From positions 1 to 21,339 of IMG/VR virus record IMGVR_UViG_3300030406_000560: a DNA stretch of 21,339 nt; one strand, written 5' to 3'. The notes under the pieces were generated by a model that made no database searches, was not told the DNA's origin, and saw only the letters and a program-made list of their open reading frames with translations. The DNA is from a virus. Made by a program: the position numbers and the translations under genes. Shown here piece by piece: positions 16,491-21,339 of this stretch (position 1 is its first letter; every line of letters starts with the position of its first letter).

Positions 16491-16720
16491 GCTTTTGTCC
16501 CAAACCTCTCTCTAAATCTACGAGTATATTTAGACTCTATAGTTTTCCTACGCTTACCTTTTTTCTTATCAGTAGAAAATTTATAAGCAGTAGGATCATC
16601 CATCGCTTTCTTTTTGTTTTTAGCTATCTCTTTCTTTCGTCTTGCTTTTTCTTTCGAAGAAAGACCAGCTAAATATTTTGCAGGAACTTTAGGCTTTTTC
16701 TTCGTCTTTTTTACACTCAT
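16487..16720 (-). CDS. Lysine/arginine-rich basic small phage protein
   Basis: A 77-aa extremely basic protein, nearly half Lys plus Arg. It begins with a poly-basic leader (SVKKTKKKPKVP). It then contains KYLAGLSSKEKARRKKEI (15-32) and a C-terminal SKYTRRFRERFG (63-74); these hydrophobic anchors suggest a small folded or helical domain rather than pure disorder. Similar YLxGLSxKExxxR...SKYTxxF proteins occur in marine phages and large eukaryotic viruses as uncharacterised domains (recollection, no number assigned). It overlaps the 97-aa basic gene and the 108-aa tail gene by 4 bp each. Together the two basic genes form a pair that probably binds DNA inside the virion or during assembly. Confidence 0.65.
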   Translation of the reverse strand: MSVKKTKKKPKVPAKYLAGLSSKEKARRKKEIAKNKKKAMDDPTAYKFSTDKKKGKRRKTIESKYTRRFRERFGTKA

Positions 16721-17043
16721 AACGCCACTACTATGTTGCCATTATTTATGACTTGGACTGTGCCCACGCTCCCTGTTGCGCTCAGTCCAGACGTGTCTGG
16801 CGTTGAAATATTCTGCCAAACGTTGCCTAAATATACCTGAAGAACCTCCTCTGTAGTATTCCAAATTATAGACCCTGCTTGGAAACTTAACTCATCTCTT
16901 CTAGCACTAGTGAACTGTGGAGTAGCGTCAGGATCTACCGCTCCTAAACTAAGCTCTAATAAACGAACACTTTTGTTATACGTTTCTGAACGAACAGTTT
17001 CTCCTTGGGAAAACGGTAACGTGCCTTGTAATAATTTACTCAT
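16717..17043 (-). CDS. Small tail-associated protein (fibre/decoration-like)
   Basis: A 108-aa beta-rich protein. The central motif FQAGSIIWNTTEEVLQVYLG (54-73) followed by NVWQNIS is a form I know from phage tail fibre and appendage proteins (the S-I-x-W-N-T-x-x-x-x-L-x-V-Y-x-G-x-x-W pattern). The C-terminus is a short beta/Gly-Val tail (GSVGTVQVINNGNIVVAL, 91-108). It overlaps the upstream 627-aa tail gene and the downstream basic gene by 4 bp each, which supports a tail-assembly role. It is too short to be a whole fibre, so it is more likely an adaptor or tip. The precise location on the virion is unknown. Confidence 0.6.
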   Translation of the reverse strand: MSKLLQGTLPFSQGETVRSETYNKSVRLLELSLGAVDPDATPQFTSARRDELSFQAGSIIWNTTEEVLQVYLGNVWQNISTPDTSGLSATGSVGTVQVINNGNIVVAL

Positions 17044-18923
17044 CGTTTCCCGTTAGGTCTTATATCTAATCGCGTACCACCGATTCTAAAACCTACTCCT
17101 AATCGAACACCTTCCGCTGCATCGTCATCTGATTCAAAACGTAACGTAGCTTGTCTAGCTCTACCTCGCATATCTATTTTAGTAGTCGAAGCAGTAAAAC
17201 TAGTAGTTTGATCAGTGCTTAGAGATTCTCCTGGAAAATTTCGTTGTTTAAGCACAACGTTTAGTTGTTGATCGTCTCCTCCTGTCCCAGTAAATTTAAC
17301 ATCAGGAATCATCCTCCTAATAAATTGAAACTCTTCGCCATCACCAAGATCGAAGTCAGCAGATTCAATAAAGACGTTATCCATAGGAGAGCCGTCATCA
17401 TCATTACCCGTCTCATGTTGATATAAAAAGTGCGAGGATCCAGATTTTCCAGCTGCTCTCGGGAACGCAACAATGCCTTCATCGAGCCATGCCGTTCGTG
17501 ATAGTTGACCTATGCTCCATAGTTGCTCCACATAGTTATAAACAACATATCTATTCACTGACGTAGAATCAGCAGAACAATAAAACCATCCTACCTCATT
17601 AAATTGTTTATTTAAAAACGCAAATACTTGGAATGCTTGACCCTCATTTATATCGTCAAATACGTGGGCATGAACACTACACGGTAACGGGTTTACAGCT
17701 CCAGTATAATTATAAAACCCTTTTTTATCCATCCAGAAAATACCTTGAGGTGAATTAATCGCTGCATTAGGACCGATTAAACTCACCCCCTCGTTTACTA
17801 GATTTAAACCGAAAGTATTAGGAGGACCAATAAACTGTAAACTGTATAGAGCTACGTCCGTCCATATTAATGTTTCTTGCCTAGCTCTTAATCCACCAAT
17901 AATTTCTGAACCAGCTGAACATCGTAAAGAACCCGCAGTATTTGTTGCTTTAGGTTCCCAATCAGTAGCATTTTCTTGGTCAGAAAAAGCTATTAACAAA
18001 GGATCTATAGTTCCTGTTCGTGTATCACCAGTTATAGGATCAGCTCCTAATACTAAAACGTGTCTATCTACATCAGAAACAATAACTTGTAATCCTTTAG
18101 TTGGTGCAAGATTAGCCCCTGATAATGAAGATAAAGTAACAGCTCTAGTGTTCAACCCACTAGTTTTATCCCAGTAATAAATTGATCCTGCTCTTGGATT
18201 AGAGATTAAATCTTCACCAAAGTTATCCATTGACCATAAACGTAATTGATTAGCTGCTCCAAGAGAGGAAGTAGAACCCCACGTACCGTCACCCCACGGC
18301 CCCACACCCCAACCTGTTCCTTCAACAAAAACATCTAATCCACTGTTTATTTGATACACACCTACGGTAGAACCACCACCGTTGCCACTGTCACTAGCAT
18401 TGGCTGTTACTGTAGTGCCGGAGGTATCTTTTGCAGTAATTTCGTAAGTATTTGATGCTGTTACCAAATTTATTTCATATTCTTGATTTAATACAGCAGC
18501 GGTAATATTACCACCTAAAGTTGCTGCATCTGAAAAAGTAACAAAATCCCCTTGTTTTGCTCCATGTCCCGTGTCAGTAACAGTAATTGTGCTTGACTCA
18601 TTAGTAGCAGAAAAAGTGACATCTCCAGCAGAAGTTGTTGATCTAATTGGAGTTATATCGTTATAAGAAGCTCCTGCTTGTATATATAATTTACTTCGAG
18701 TTCCAAGACCTAATAATCTCGTGCCTTCTAAATCAACCCAACCGTGTAGTTTGCGACCAGTACCCTCGTAAGATGATTCGAGATATTTAGTCCATCCACC
18801 TATCTTTTCTGGAAAACCTTTTCTAAATCTAACAAGATTAGCATCGAACCAGCCGCCTTCTGCAGTGTAATCAGTGCCTTCTTTATTGATCCCAGGATTA
18901 AAGATGAACTTGGCTAAAGGCAT
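17040..18923 (-). CDS. Tail nozzle/stabilisation protein, P22 gp10-like
   Basis: A 627-aa beta-rich tail protein. The N-terminus KFIFNPGINKEGTDYTAEGG (5-24), WFDANLVRFRKGFPEKIGGW (25-44) and the repeated beta-strand pattern (HGWVDLEGTRLLGLGTRSKL, 60-79) match the phage tail stabilisation/nozzle proteins related to P22 gp10, which form a beta-propeller below the portal ring. Residues about 100-190 are an inserted beta domain with TDTGHGAKQGDFVTFSDA (116-133) and NQEYEINLVTASNTYEITA (146-164), a module common in phage tail proteins. Later Trp/Gly-rich strands (GTGWGVGPWGDGTWGS, 202-217) continue the propeller. It shares one base with the M15 gene upstream and overlaps the 108-aa gene by 4 bp. 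A short-tailed virion is inferred from it. Confidence is moderate because I rely on motif memory. Confidence 0.7.
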   Translation of the reverse strand: MPLAKFIFNPGINKEGTDYTAEGGWFDANLVRFRKGFPEKIGGWTKYLESSYEGTGRKLHGWVDLEGTRLLGLGTRSKLYIQAGASYNDITPIRSTTSAGDVTFSATNESSTITVTDTGHGAKQGDFVTFSDAATLGGNITAAVLNQEYEINLVTASNTYEITAKDTSGTTVTANASDSGNGGGSTVGVYQINSGLDVFVEGTGWGVGPWGDGTWGSTSSLGAANQLRLWSMDNFGEDLISNPRAGSIYYWDKTSGLNTRAVTLSSLSGANLAPTKGLQVIVSDVDRHVLVLGADPITGDTRTGTIDPLLIAFSDQENATDWEPKATNTAGSLRCSAGSEIIGGLRARQETLIWTDVALYSLQFIGPPNTFGLNLVNEGVSLIGPNAAINSPQGIFWMDKKGFYNYTGAVNPLPCSVHAHVFDDINEGQAFQVFAFLNKQFNEVGWFYCSADSTSVNRYVVYNYVEQLWSIGQLSRTAWLDEGIVAFPRAAGKSGSSHFLYQHETGNDDDGSPMDNVFIESADFDLGDGEEFQFIRRMIPDVKFTGTGGDDQQLNVVLKQRNFPGESLSTDQTTSFTASTTKIDMRGRARQATLRFESDDDAAEGVRLGVGFRIGGTRLDIRPNGKR

Positions 18924-19273
18924 TAGTACACCCAGAGCACAGGAGCTGTAGTTCTTATATCAACGTGGATAAAATTTTTATCTACACCCACACCTGTAAA
19001 CCCCATCTGAAGAGCTTTTTCAACTAATAATCTACGTTGTACCCCACCCACCACTTTTATATCAGCAGCTATTCCTTGAGCGTGTTGTCCAGGTTTTTCT
19101 TTTTTAGCCTCTATACTATGGTCAGGAGATCTGTAACCAGAAGTAACAATAAACGGAAACCCACACACACTACGCAAACCATCGAGCCTTTCTATAAATT
19201 CAGTAGACATTTCGTTTTCACCAGTTTCTTGGCAATCAAAGTCTTCTAATTTAAAATATTTAAACTGGCTCAT
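18923..19273 (-). CDS. M15-family peptidoglycan endopeptidase (endolysin)
   Basis: A 116-aa zinc peptidase of the M15 (VanY / D-Ala-D-Ala carboxypeptidase / L-Ala-D-Glu endopeptidase-like) type that would cut peptidoglycan cross-links at lysis. Zinc ligands are visible: H64 and D71 in GQHAQGIAAD, and H103 in FIHVD. The SGYRSP motif (45-50) is the family's hallmark. There is no signal peptide, so it depends on the adjacent holin to reach the wall. The length fits the single-domain Peptidase_M15_3 group. The start overlaps the holin stop by 4 bp. A muralytic role in a Gram-negative host is well supported by family and context; the exact bond cleaved cannot be read from sequence. Confidence 0.9.
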   Translation of the reverse strand: MSQFKYFKLEDFDCQETGENEMSTEFIERLDGLRSVCGFPFIVTSGYRSPDHSIEAKKEKPGQHAQGIAADIKVVGGVQRRLLVEKALQMGFTGVGVDKNFIHVDIRTTAPVLWVY

Positions 19274-19653
19274 TTTTCTCTACTTACTCCTTGTACTTTT
19301 TCGTATGAGCGCATAGCACCTAAACCAAGCATGCCCATCATTACAGGAACAAGAAGCGTAGTATCTATTTCTGGTACGTCTACCCATATACCAAGTATAT
19401 TTGAGAGAATCGTATTGTAAAAAAGCCCTATTGCACAAACCCAGCCGATACAAGGTCGCCATCCTGCTACAAATAAAGATTTCGACGCAGCTTCTACTTT
19501 ATTTACTTCTAACTGGCCTTTAGCAAGTTCTTGCGCATGGCGTTCTGCCATAGTGGCGATTTCGTGCGCTAACGCATTTTTCTGATCTTTATCCTCGATA
19601 ACTTTATCAAGGAGTTTAGTAGCTGGTTCTAATAAAGACCCTAATATACTCAT
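19270..19653 (-). CDS. Holin of the 3-TM gene-transfer-release type
   Basis: This 127-aa protein would form lesions in the inner membrane to release the endolysin. The N-terminal 58 residues are a charged helix (KVIEDKDQKNALAHEIATMA, 17-36). Then comes the diagnostic FVAGWRPCIGWVCAIGLF (61-78) with hydrophobic segments at about 60-80 and 82-92, and a third at 98-114 (TTLLVPVMMGMLGLGAM). The AGWRP-x-x-GW signature matches the GTA holin 3TM family (PF11351). It lies directly upstream of the M15 peptidase with a 4-bp overlap, the classic holin-endolysin order. The start ATG overlaps the EF-hand gene by 4 bp. Confidence 0.85.
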   Translation of the reverse strand: MSILGSLLEPATKLLDKVIEDKDQKNALAHEIATMAERHAQELAKGQLEVNKVEAASKSLFVAGWRPCIGWVCAIGLFYNTILSNILGIWVDVPEIDTTLLVPVMMGMLGLGAMRSYEKVQGVSREK

Positions 19654-19970
19654 CGTTTCGCCATATAAGCTGTAGCACCAAAATAAAGCCCTACAATAGA
19701 TGCTTGGCTTAAAAACAACATATCACTTATACTCGCTAAAGTGCTAAGTCTATCAGCTGGGATAAAAGGAATAACAGGCAAAATAGCGAAAACGCACATA
19801 CTGACAACAGCAGTCCAGGCCATTCTTCTTTGCGAGTCTGCTTTTTCTTCTTGGAGTTCAAGTTGTAACATCTCCTGCTGACGGGATATTTCTTCATCGG
19901 TAACAGTACCGTCACCGTCTACATCATACTCTGCGTATCTTGATTTAGGTTCTAGTTTTTTAGCATTCAT
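19650..19970 (-). CDS. EF-hand calcium-binding two-TM membrane protein
   Basis: A 106-aa membrane protein beside the holin. Residues 16-27 (DVDGDGTVTDEE) are a canonical 12-residue EF-hand loop with Asp at 1, 3 and 5, Gly at 6, a hydrophobic residue at 8 and Glu at 12. Flanking helices (RYAEYDVD and the 28-45 Gln/Glu-rich helix) support real calcium binding. Two TM segments follow at about 51-70 (AWTAVVSMCVFAILPVIPFI) and 84-103. Only one EF-hand is present, so pairing would need a dimer. Neighbouring genes overlap by 4 bp on each side. The likely place is the inner membrane with the EF-hand on one face. A role in lysis timing or in stabilising the lesion is inferred; it could instead be an antiholin-like regulator. 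Confidence 0.8.
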   Translation of the reverse strand: MNAKKLEPKSRYAEYDVDGDGTVTDEEISRQQEMLQLELQEEKADSQRRMAWTAVVSMCVFAILPVIPFIPADRLSTLASISDMLFLSQASIVGLYFGATAYMAKR

Positions 19971-20191
19971 ACAGTTACCAAAATATTCTGTCCCGTTGCT
20001 TTAGGTGTAGTGTAACTAAAAGCTCCGTTTTTATAGGCATATACTTTAGAATCATAGTAAGTTGTTACTACCTCACTTTTTCGATTAGTTTCTCTGACTT
20101 GCAACCTCTCTACTTCTATCTTTTGTATCTGGTGTTTTGCATTCGGCGGTTGAGCTTGAACACTATTTGGGAAGGGGGGTATATCAGTCAT
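19967..20191 (-). CDS. Small beta-rich protein of unknown function
   Basis: The open frame extends to 20245, but I choose the internal ATG at 20191. It has AGGAAA upstream, gives an 8-bp overlap with the preceding gene like other pairs here, and leaves a better-formed product. The 74-aa product (MTDIPPFPNSVQAQPPNA...) has a Pro-rich N-terminus, then IQKIEVERLQVRE (22-34) and an alternating polar/hydrophobic C-terminal half with several Tyr (VVTTYYDSKVYAYKNGAFSY), which suggests beta strands. No signal or TM segment is seen. It lies in the lysis cassette, overlapping the EF-hand gene by 4 bp. I do not recognise the function. Confidence 0.55.
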   Translation of the reverse strand: MTDIPPFPNSVQAQPPNAKHQIQKIEVERLQVRETNRKSEVVTTYYDSKVYAYKNGAFSYTTPKATGQNILVTV

Positions 20192-20444
20192 CGTCTTGTT
20201 TTTTCCTAGCTGGGTCTCTAAAAACATATTTAGTGCCAGCCTCACTAGCTGGAATAACTCTTACCTCGCAGTATCCATCAAACTTACTCGTTTTACTGCG
20301 CATCCAGTTGTGTTGGTGAACAGACTGATGGACTAACGCATCACGATATTCGAGGCAAGAGGTTAACTCTTGAAAATATAATTCAAGACCGGTGGGTTGA
20401 CCACCAGGAGTTAAAAGCACTAAAACAAAGATCATCAACGTCAT
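20184..20444 (-). CDS. Small exported or membrane-anchored protein
   Basis: I choose the internal ATG at 20444 rather than the upstream frame (to 20504). GAGAAG sits just upstream, the start overlaps the preceding ORF stop as ATGA, and the shorter product begins with a hydrophobic leader (MTLMIFVLVLLTPGG). The 86-aa protein then has a Cys at about 30 and 59, HQSVHQHNWMRSK and a charged C-terminus (FRDPARKKQDDD). The leader fits a signal peptide or a short N-terminal TM, placing it in the periplasm or inner membrane. There is no lipobox at the right distance, so it is not an obvious o-spanin. It belongs to the lysis cassette; its role is unknown. Confidence 0.6.
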   Translation of the reverse strand: MTLMIFVLVLLTPGGQPTGLELYFQELTSCLEYRDALVHQSVHQHNWMRSKTSKFDGYCEVRVIPASEAGTKYVFRDPARKKQDDD

Positions 20445-20725
20445 AATCTTCTCTTTTGTTTTAACGCTTGAACACGTTCTGCTTGCGGAGCAACAAGTTC
20501 CCAAGTCAACATTTCAACATCAACTTGGTGTGCTGTTCCTAAAACTCTTCGCATAGTATTACGGATATAAATATACGCCCCGTATCCACACTGTTGAAAA
20601 TTAAACTGCAACCAAGATATAGCTACTTTGTGACGTTTAGCTGGAGGTTGAACTAACTGAAGATTATTCCATTCTCTCAGGTCGCAAAATAGGTTAGGAT
20701 CTTCGGGATCGTAATCTAACCTTAC
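20441..20725 (-). CDS. Hidden ORF (94 codons) lacking a normal start codon
   Basis: Translating the minus strand gives a protein-like open frame ending TGA at 20441-20443, which overlaps the next start as ATGA. The peptide reads VRLDYDPEDPNLFCDLREWN...QPPAKRHKVAISWLQFNFQQ...YGAYIYIRNTMRRVLGTAH...QAERVQALKQKRRL, soluble and basic at the C-terminus. There is no ATG, GTG or TTG from the upstream in-frame TGA (20894-20896) down to a TTG deep inside the protein. I set the left bound at GTA (20725-20723), because it overlaps the TAA of the upstream gene (GTAA) exactly as other pairs here overlap. It could alternatively be a frameshifted extension of the upstream protein, start at a rare codon, or carry a sequence error. 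I do not recognise the family. Confidence 0.6.
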   Translation of the reverse strand, partial: VRLDYDPEDPNLFCDLREWNNLQLVQPPAKRHKVAISWLQFNFQQCGYGAYIYIRNTMRRVLGTAHQVDVEMLTWELVAPQAERVQALKQKRRL

Positions 20726-21027
20726 TGTTTCTGAAGCATTATCTGGATCAGTTGAGCCAACTTCTCGTCTGTTGACTTGAGAGTCTCCTGTTGTTGACTC
20801 AAGCTGTCCACTACTGCTTTGATCTGCGTTTGATTGACTGCCGACAATTGCCCGTTGGCTACTGCCTTCTCCGCTGTTTCCTTTACCACCTGCTCAATTC
20901 GAGCCACCTCCGAGCTAGTTGCTGCTGCTTGAGCTTGCATAGAACCCCAAGCTATCGCACCAGATAATGCAGCTGCACCTATAGGTAAAGCCCATGTCGG
21001 AACTTTAATTGAGTTACCATCACTCAT
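20722..21027 (-). CDS. TM plus coiled-coil small protein (lysis cassette)
   Basis: A 101-aa protein with one N-terminal TM helix (about 10-31, PTWALPIGAAALSGAIAWGS) and a long coiled-coil tail (38-98, with heptads in VARIEQVVKETAEKAV and VVDSLSQQQETLKSTDEKL). It has no signal peptidase site. The topology (short N-terminus in, coiled coil out) resembles inner-membrane spanins or hemolysin/holin accessory proteins, but no defining motif is present. The start has a very strong ribosome binding site, AGGAGG (21033-21038), inside the end of the XhlA-like gene, which ends 1 bp upstream. The downstream ORF overlaps its stop as GTAA. Confidence 0.75.
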   Translation of the reverse strand: MSDGNSIKVPTWALPIGAAALSGAIAWGSMQAQAAATSSEVARIEQVVKETAEKAVANGQLSAVNQTQIKAVVDSLSQQQETLKSTDEKLAQLIQIMLQKQ

Positions 21028-21028
21028 G

Positions 21029-21220
21029 TTATCCTCCTAAGAACTGAGGGACTAATATTGCCCCAATAATTAAAATTATTACTCCCCAAAGCATACGCTC
21101 TATACGATCAAACCGCCTCGAACCATCGGCTAACCTTTCCTCAATTCTTTCATATCTGAGGGCACACTCCCTTTCATGCGCATGTATTTCTTGGAGTGCT
21201 TCTTTACCCTCTTCACTCAT
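21029..21220 (-). CDS. XhlA-like hemolysin/holin-associated small membrane protein
   Basis: A 63-aa protein with a charged heptad helix (HERECALRYERIEERLADGS, 15-34, then RRFDRIERML) and a single C-terminal TM helix (about 45-60, LWGVIILIIGAILVPQF). This charged-coil plus C-terminal-TM layout, with R-x-x-R-I-E just before the membrane, matches the XhlA-type proteins that act with holins in Bacillus PBSX and are widespread in phages. The start ATG overlaps the stop of the preceding small ORF by 4 bp. A second membrane-lysis component besides the 3-TM holin is likely; assignment is by pattern only. Confidence 0.65.
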   Translation of the reverse strand: MSEEGKEALQEIHAHERECALRYERIEERLADGSRRFDRIERMLWGVIILIIGAILVPQFLGG

Positions 21221-21336
21221 GAAACTTCTTTTTCTTCCTCAACAGCTTTAACAGAGTTCTTAAGATCCATTTCTCTTTTAGCAATCGCAAGTTGAAGGTC
21301 ATGGGCATCCTCCTGCAAACCAGCTATCTGATTCAT
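21217..21336 (-). CDS. Small charged helical protein at the right edge, possibly partial
   Basis: A 39-aa frame (MNQIAGLQEDAHDLQLAIAK...EEEKEVS) ends TGA overlapping the XhlA-like start as ATGA. It is highly charged and heptad-like. The ATG at 21334-21336 is 3 bp from the window edge, so the true start may lie outside and the gene may be longer. No ribosome binding site can be seen because the sequence ends. The 4-bp overlap pattern argues that it is a real gene. Confidence 0.5.
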   Translation of the reverse strand: MNQIAGLQEDAHDLQLAIAKREMDLKNSVKAVEEEKEVS

Positions 21337-21339
21337 CGT

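Noticed and set aside
16475-16672. Rightward Phe/Ser-rich frame opposite the 77-aa basic gene
   Set aside because: This is the mirror image of Lys/Arg-rich codons; the leftward gene has the operon-typical 4-bp overlaps.
19280-19462. Second leftward frame inside the holin gene
   Set aside because: It has no defensible start signal, and the holin frame explains the region fully.
20192-20245. N-terminal extension of the 74-aa gene (MRLALNMFLETQLG...)
   Set aside because: The internal ATG at 20191 has a better ribosome binding site and the usual short overlap; the extension would overlap the preceding gene by 62 bp.
20445-20504. N-terminal extension of the 86-aa gene (MGTCCSAS...)
   Set aside because: It would overlap the newly recognised ORF, and the ATG at 20444 forms a standard ATGA junction with GAGAAG upstream.
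20722-20735. Classical -1 ribosomal slippery heptamer before the TAA of the 101-aa gene
   Set aside because: The local sequence (CAG AAA CAG TAA) does not fit X XXY YYZ, so programmed frameshifting is kept only as an alternative.

Overview
This window reads as one contiguous piece of a tailed double-stranded DNA phage genome (Caudoviricetes). It is AT-rich and densely packed, most neighbouring genes overlap by 1-8 bp, and I see no ribosomal RNA, tRNA, CRISPR array or insertion sequence. The gene families (AEP primase, SNF2 helicase, M15 endolysin, 3-TM holin, EF-hand membrane protein, Gly/Gln-rich ejection-type virion proteins and a P22 gp10-like tail protein) resemble uncultured marine phages, probably short-tailed (podovirus-like) and infecting a Gram-negative marine bacterium. 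Morphology and host are inferences; no capsid, portal, terminase or DNA polymerase gene lies in the window.

Layout. (1) Positions 1-4800 hold a leftward replication operon. In transcription order it contains two conserved small proteins of unknown role (112 and 190 aa), a 263-aa protein ending in an SSB-type EEEIPF tip, an AEP primase (507 aa), a UvrD-like SF1 helicase (498 aa), and the first two codons of another gene at the left edge. (2) Positions 4801-5101 form a 301-bp AT-rich divergent intergenic region. It carries a good -10 box for the rightward gene and four copies of a TTCT-N2-AGAA-like dyad, one lying on the predicted transcription start. It is the best candidate in the window for a regulatory switch or origin. 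(3) Positions 5102-6544 hold the only rightward gene, a SNF2-type helicase with a TTG start. (4) Positions 6536-21336 are a long leftward late operon that converges on the SNF2 gene. Its promoter-proximal (right) end is the lysis cassette: a fragment of a small gene, an XhlA-like protein, a TM/coiled-coil protein, a previously hidden ORF without a normal start, two small proteins, an EF-hand membrane protein, a 3-TM holin and an M15 peptidase. Next come tail proteins (627 and 108 aa), two lysine-rich small proteins (77 and 97 aa), and a block of large virion or ejection-type proteins (291, 517, 721, 1120, 459 and 106 aa).

How it works together (inference). The left operon and SNF2 helicase would remodel and copy phage DNA. 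The right operon would be expressed late to build the tail and the internal ejection machinery and then lyse the cell. The points most worth a second look are the SSB-like C-terminal tip on an otherwise unrecognised protein, the dyad array in the divergent promoter, the 94-codon ORF at 20441-20725 that lacks any ATG, GTG or TTG start but overlaps its upstream gene as GTAA, and a canonical EF-hand calcium loop on a membrane protein beside the holin.
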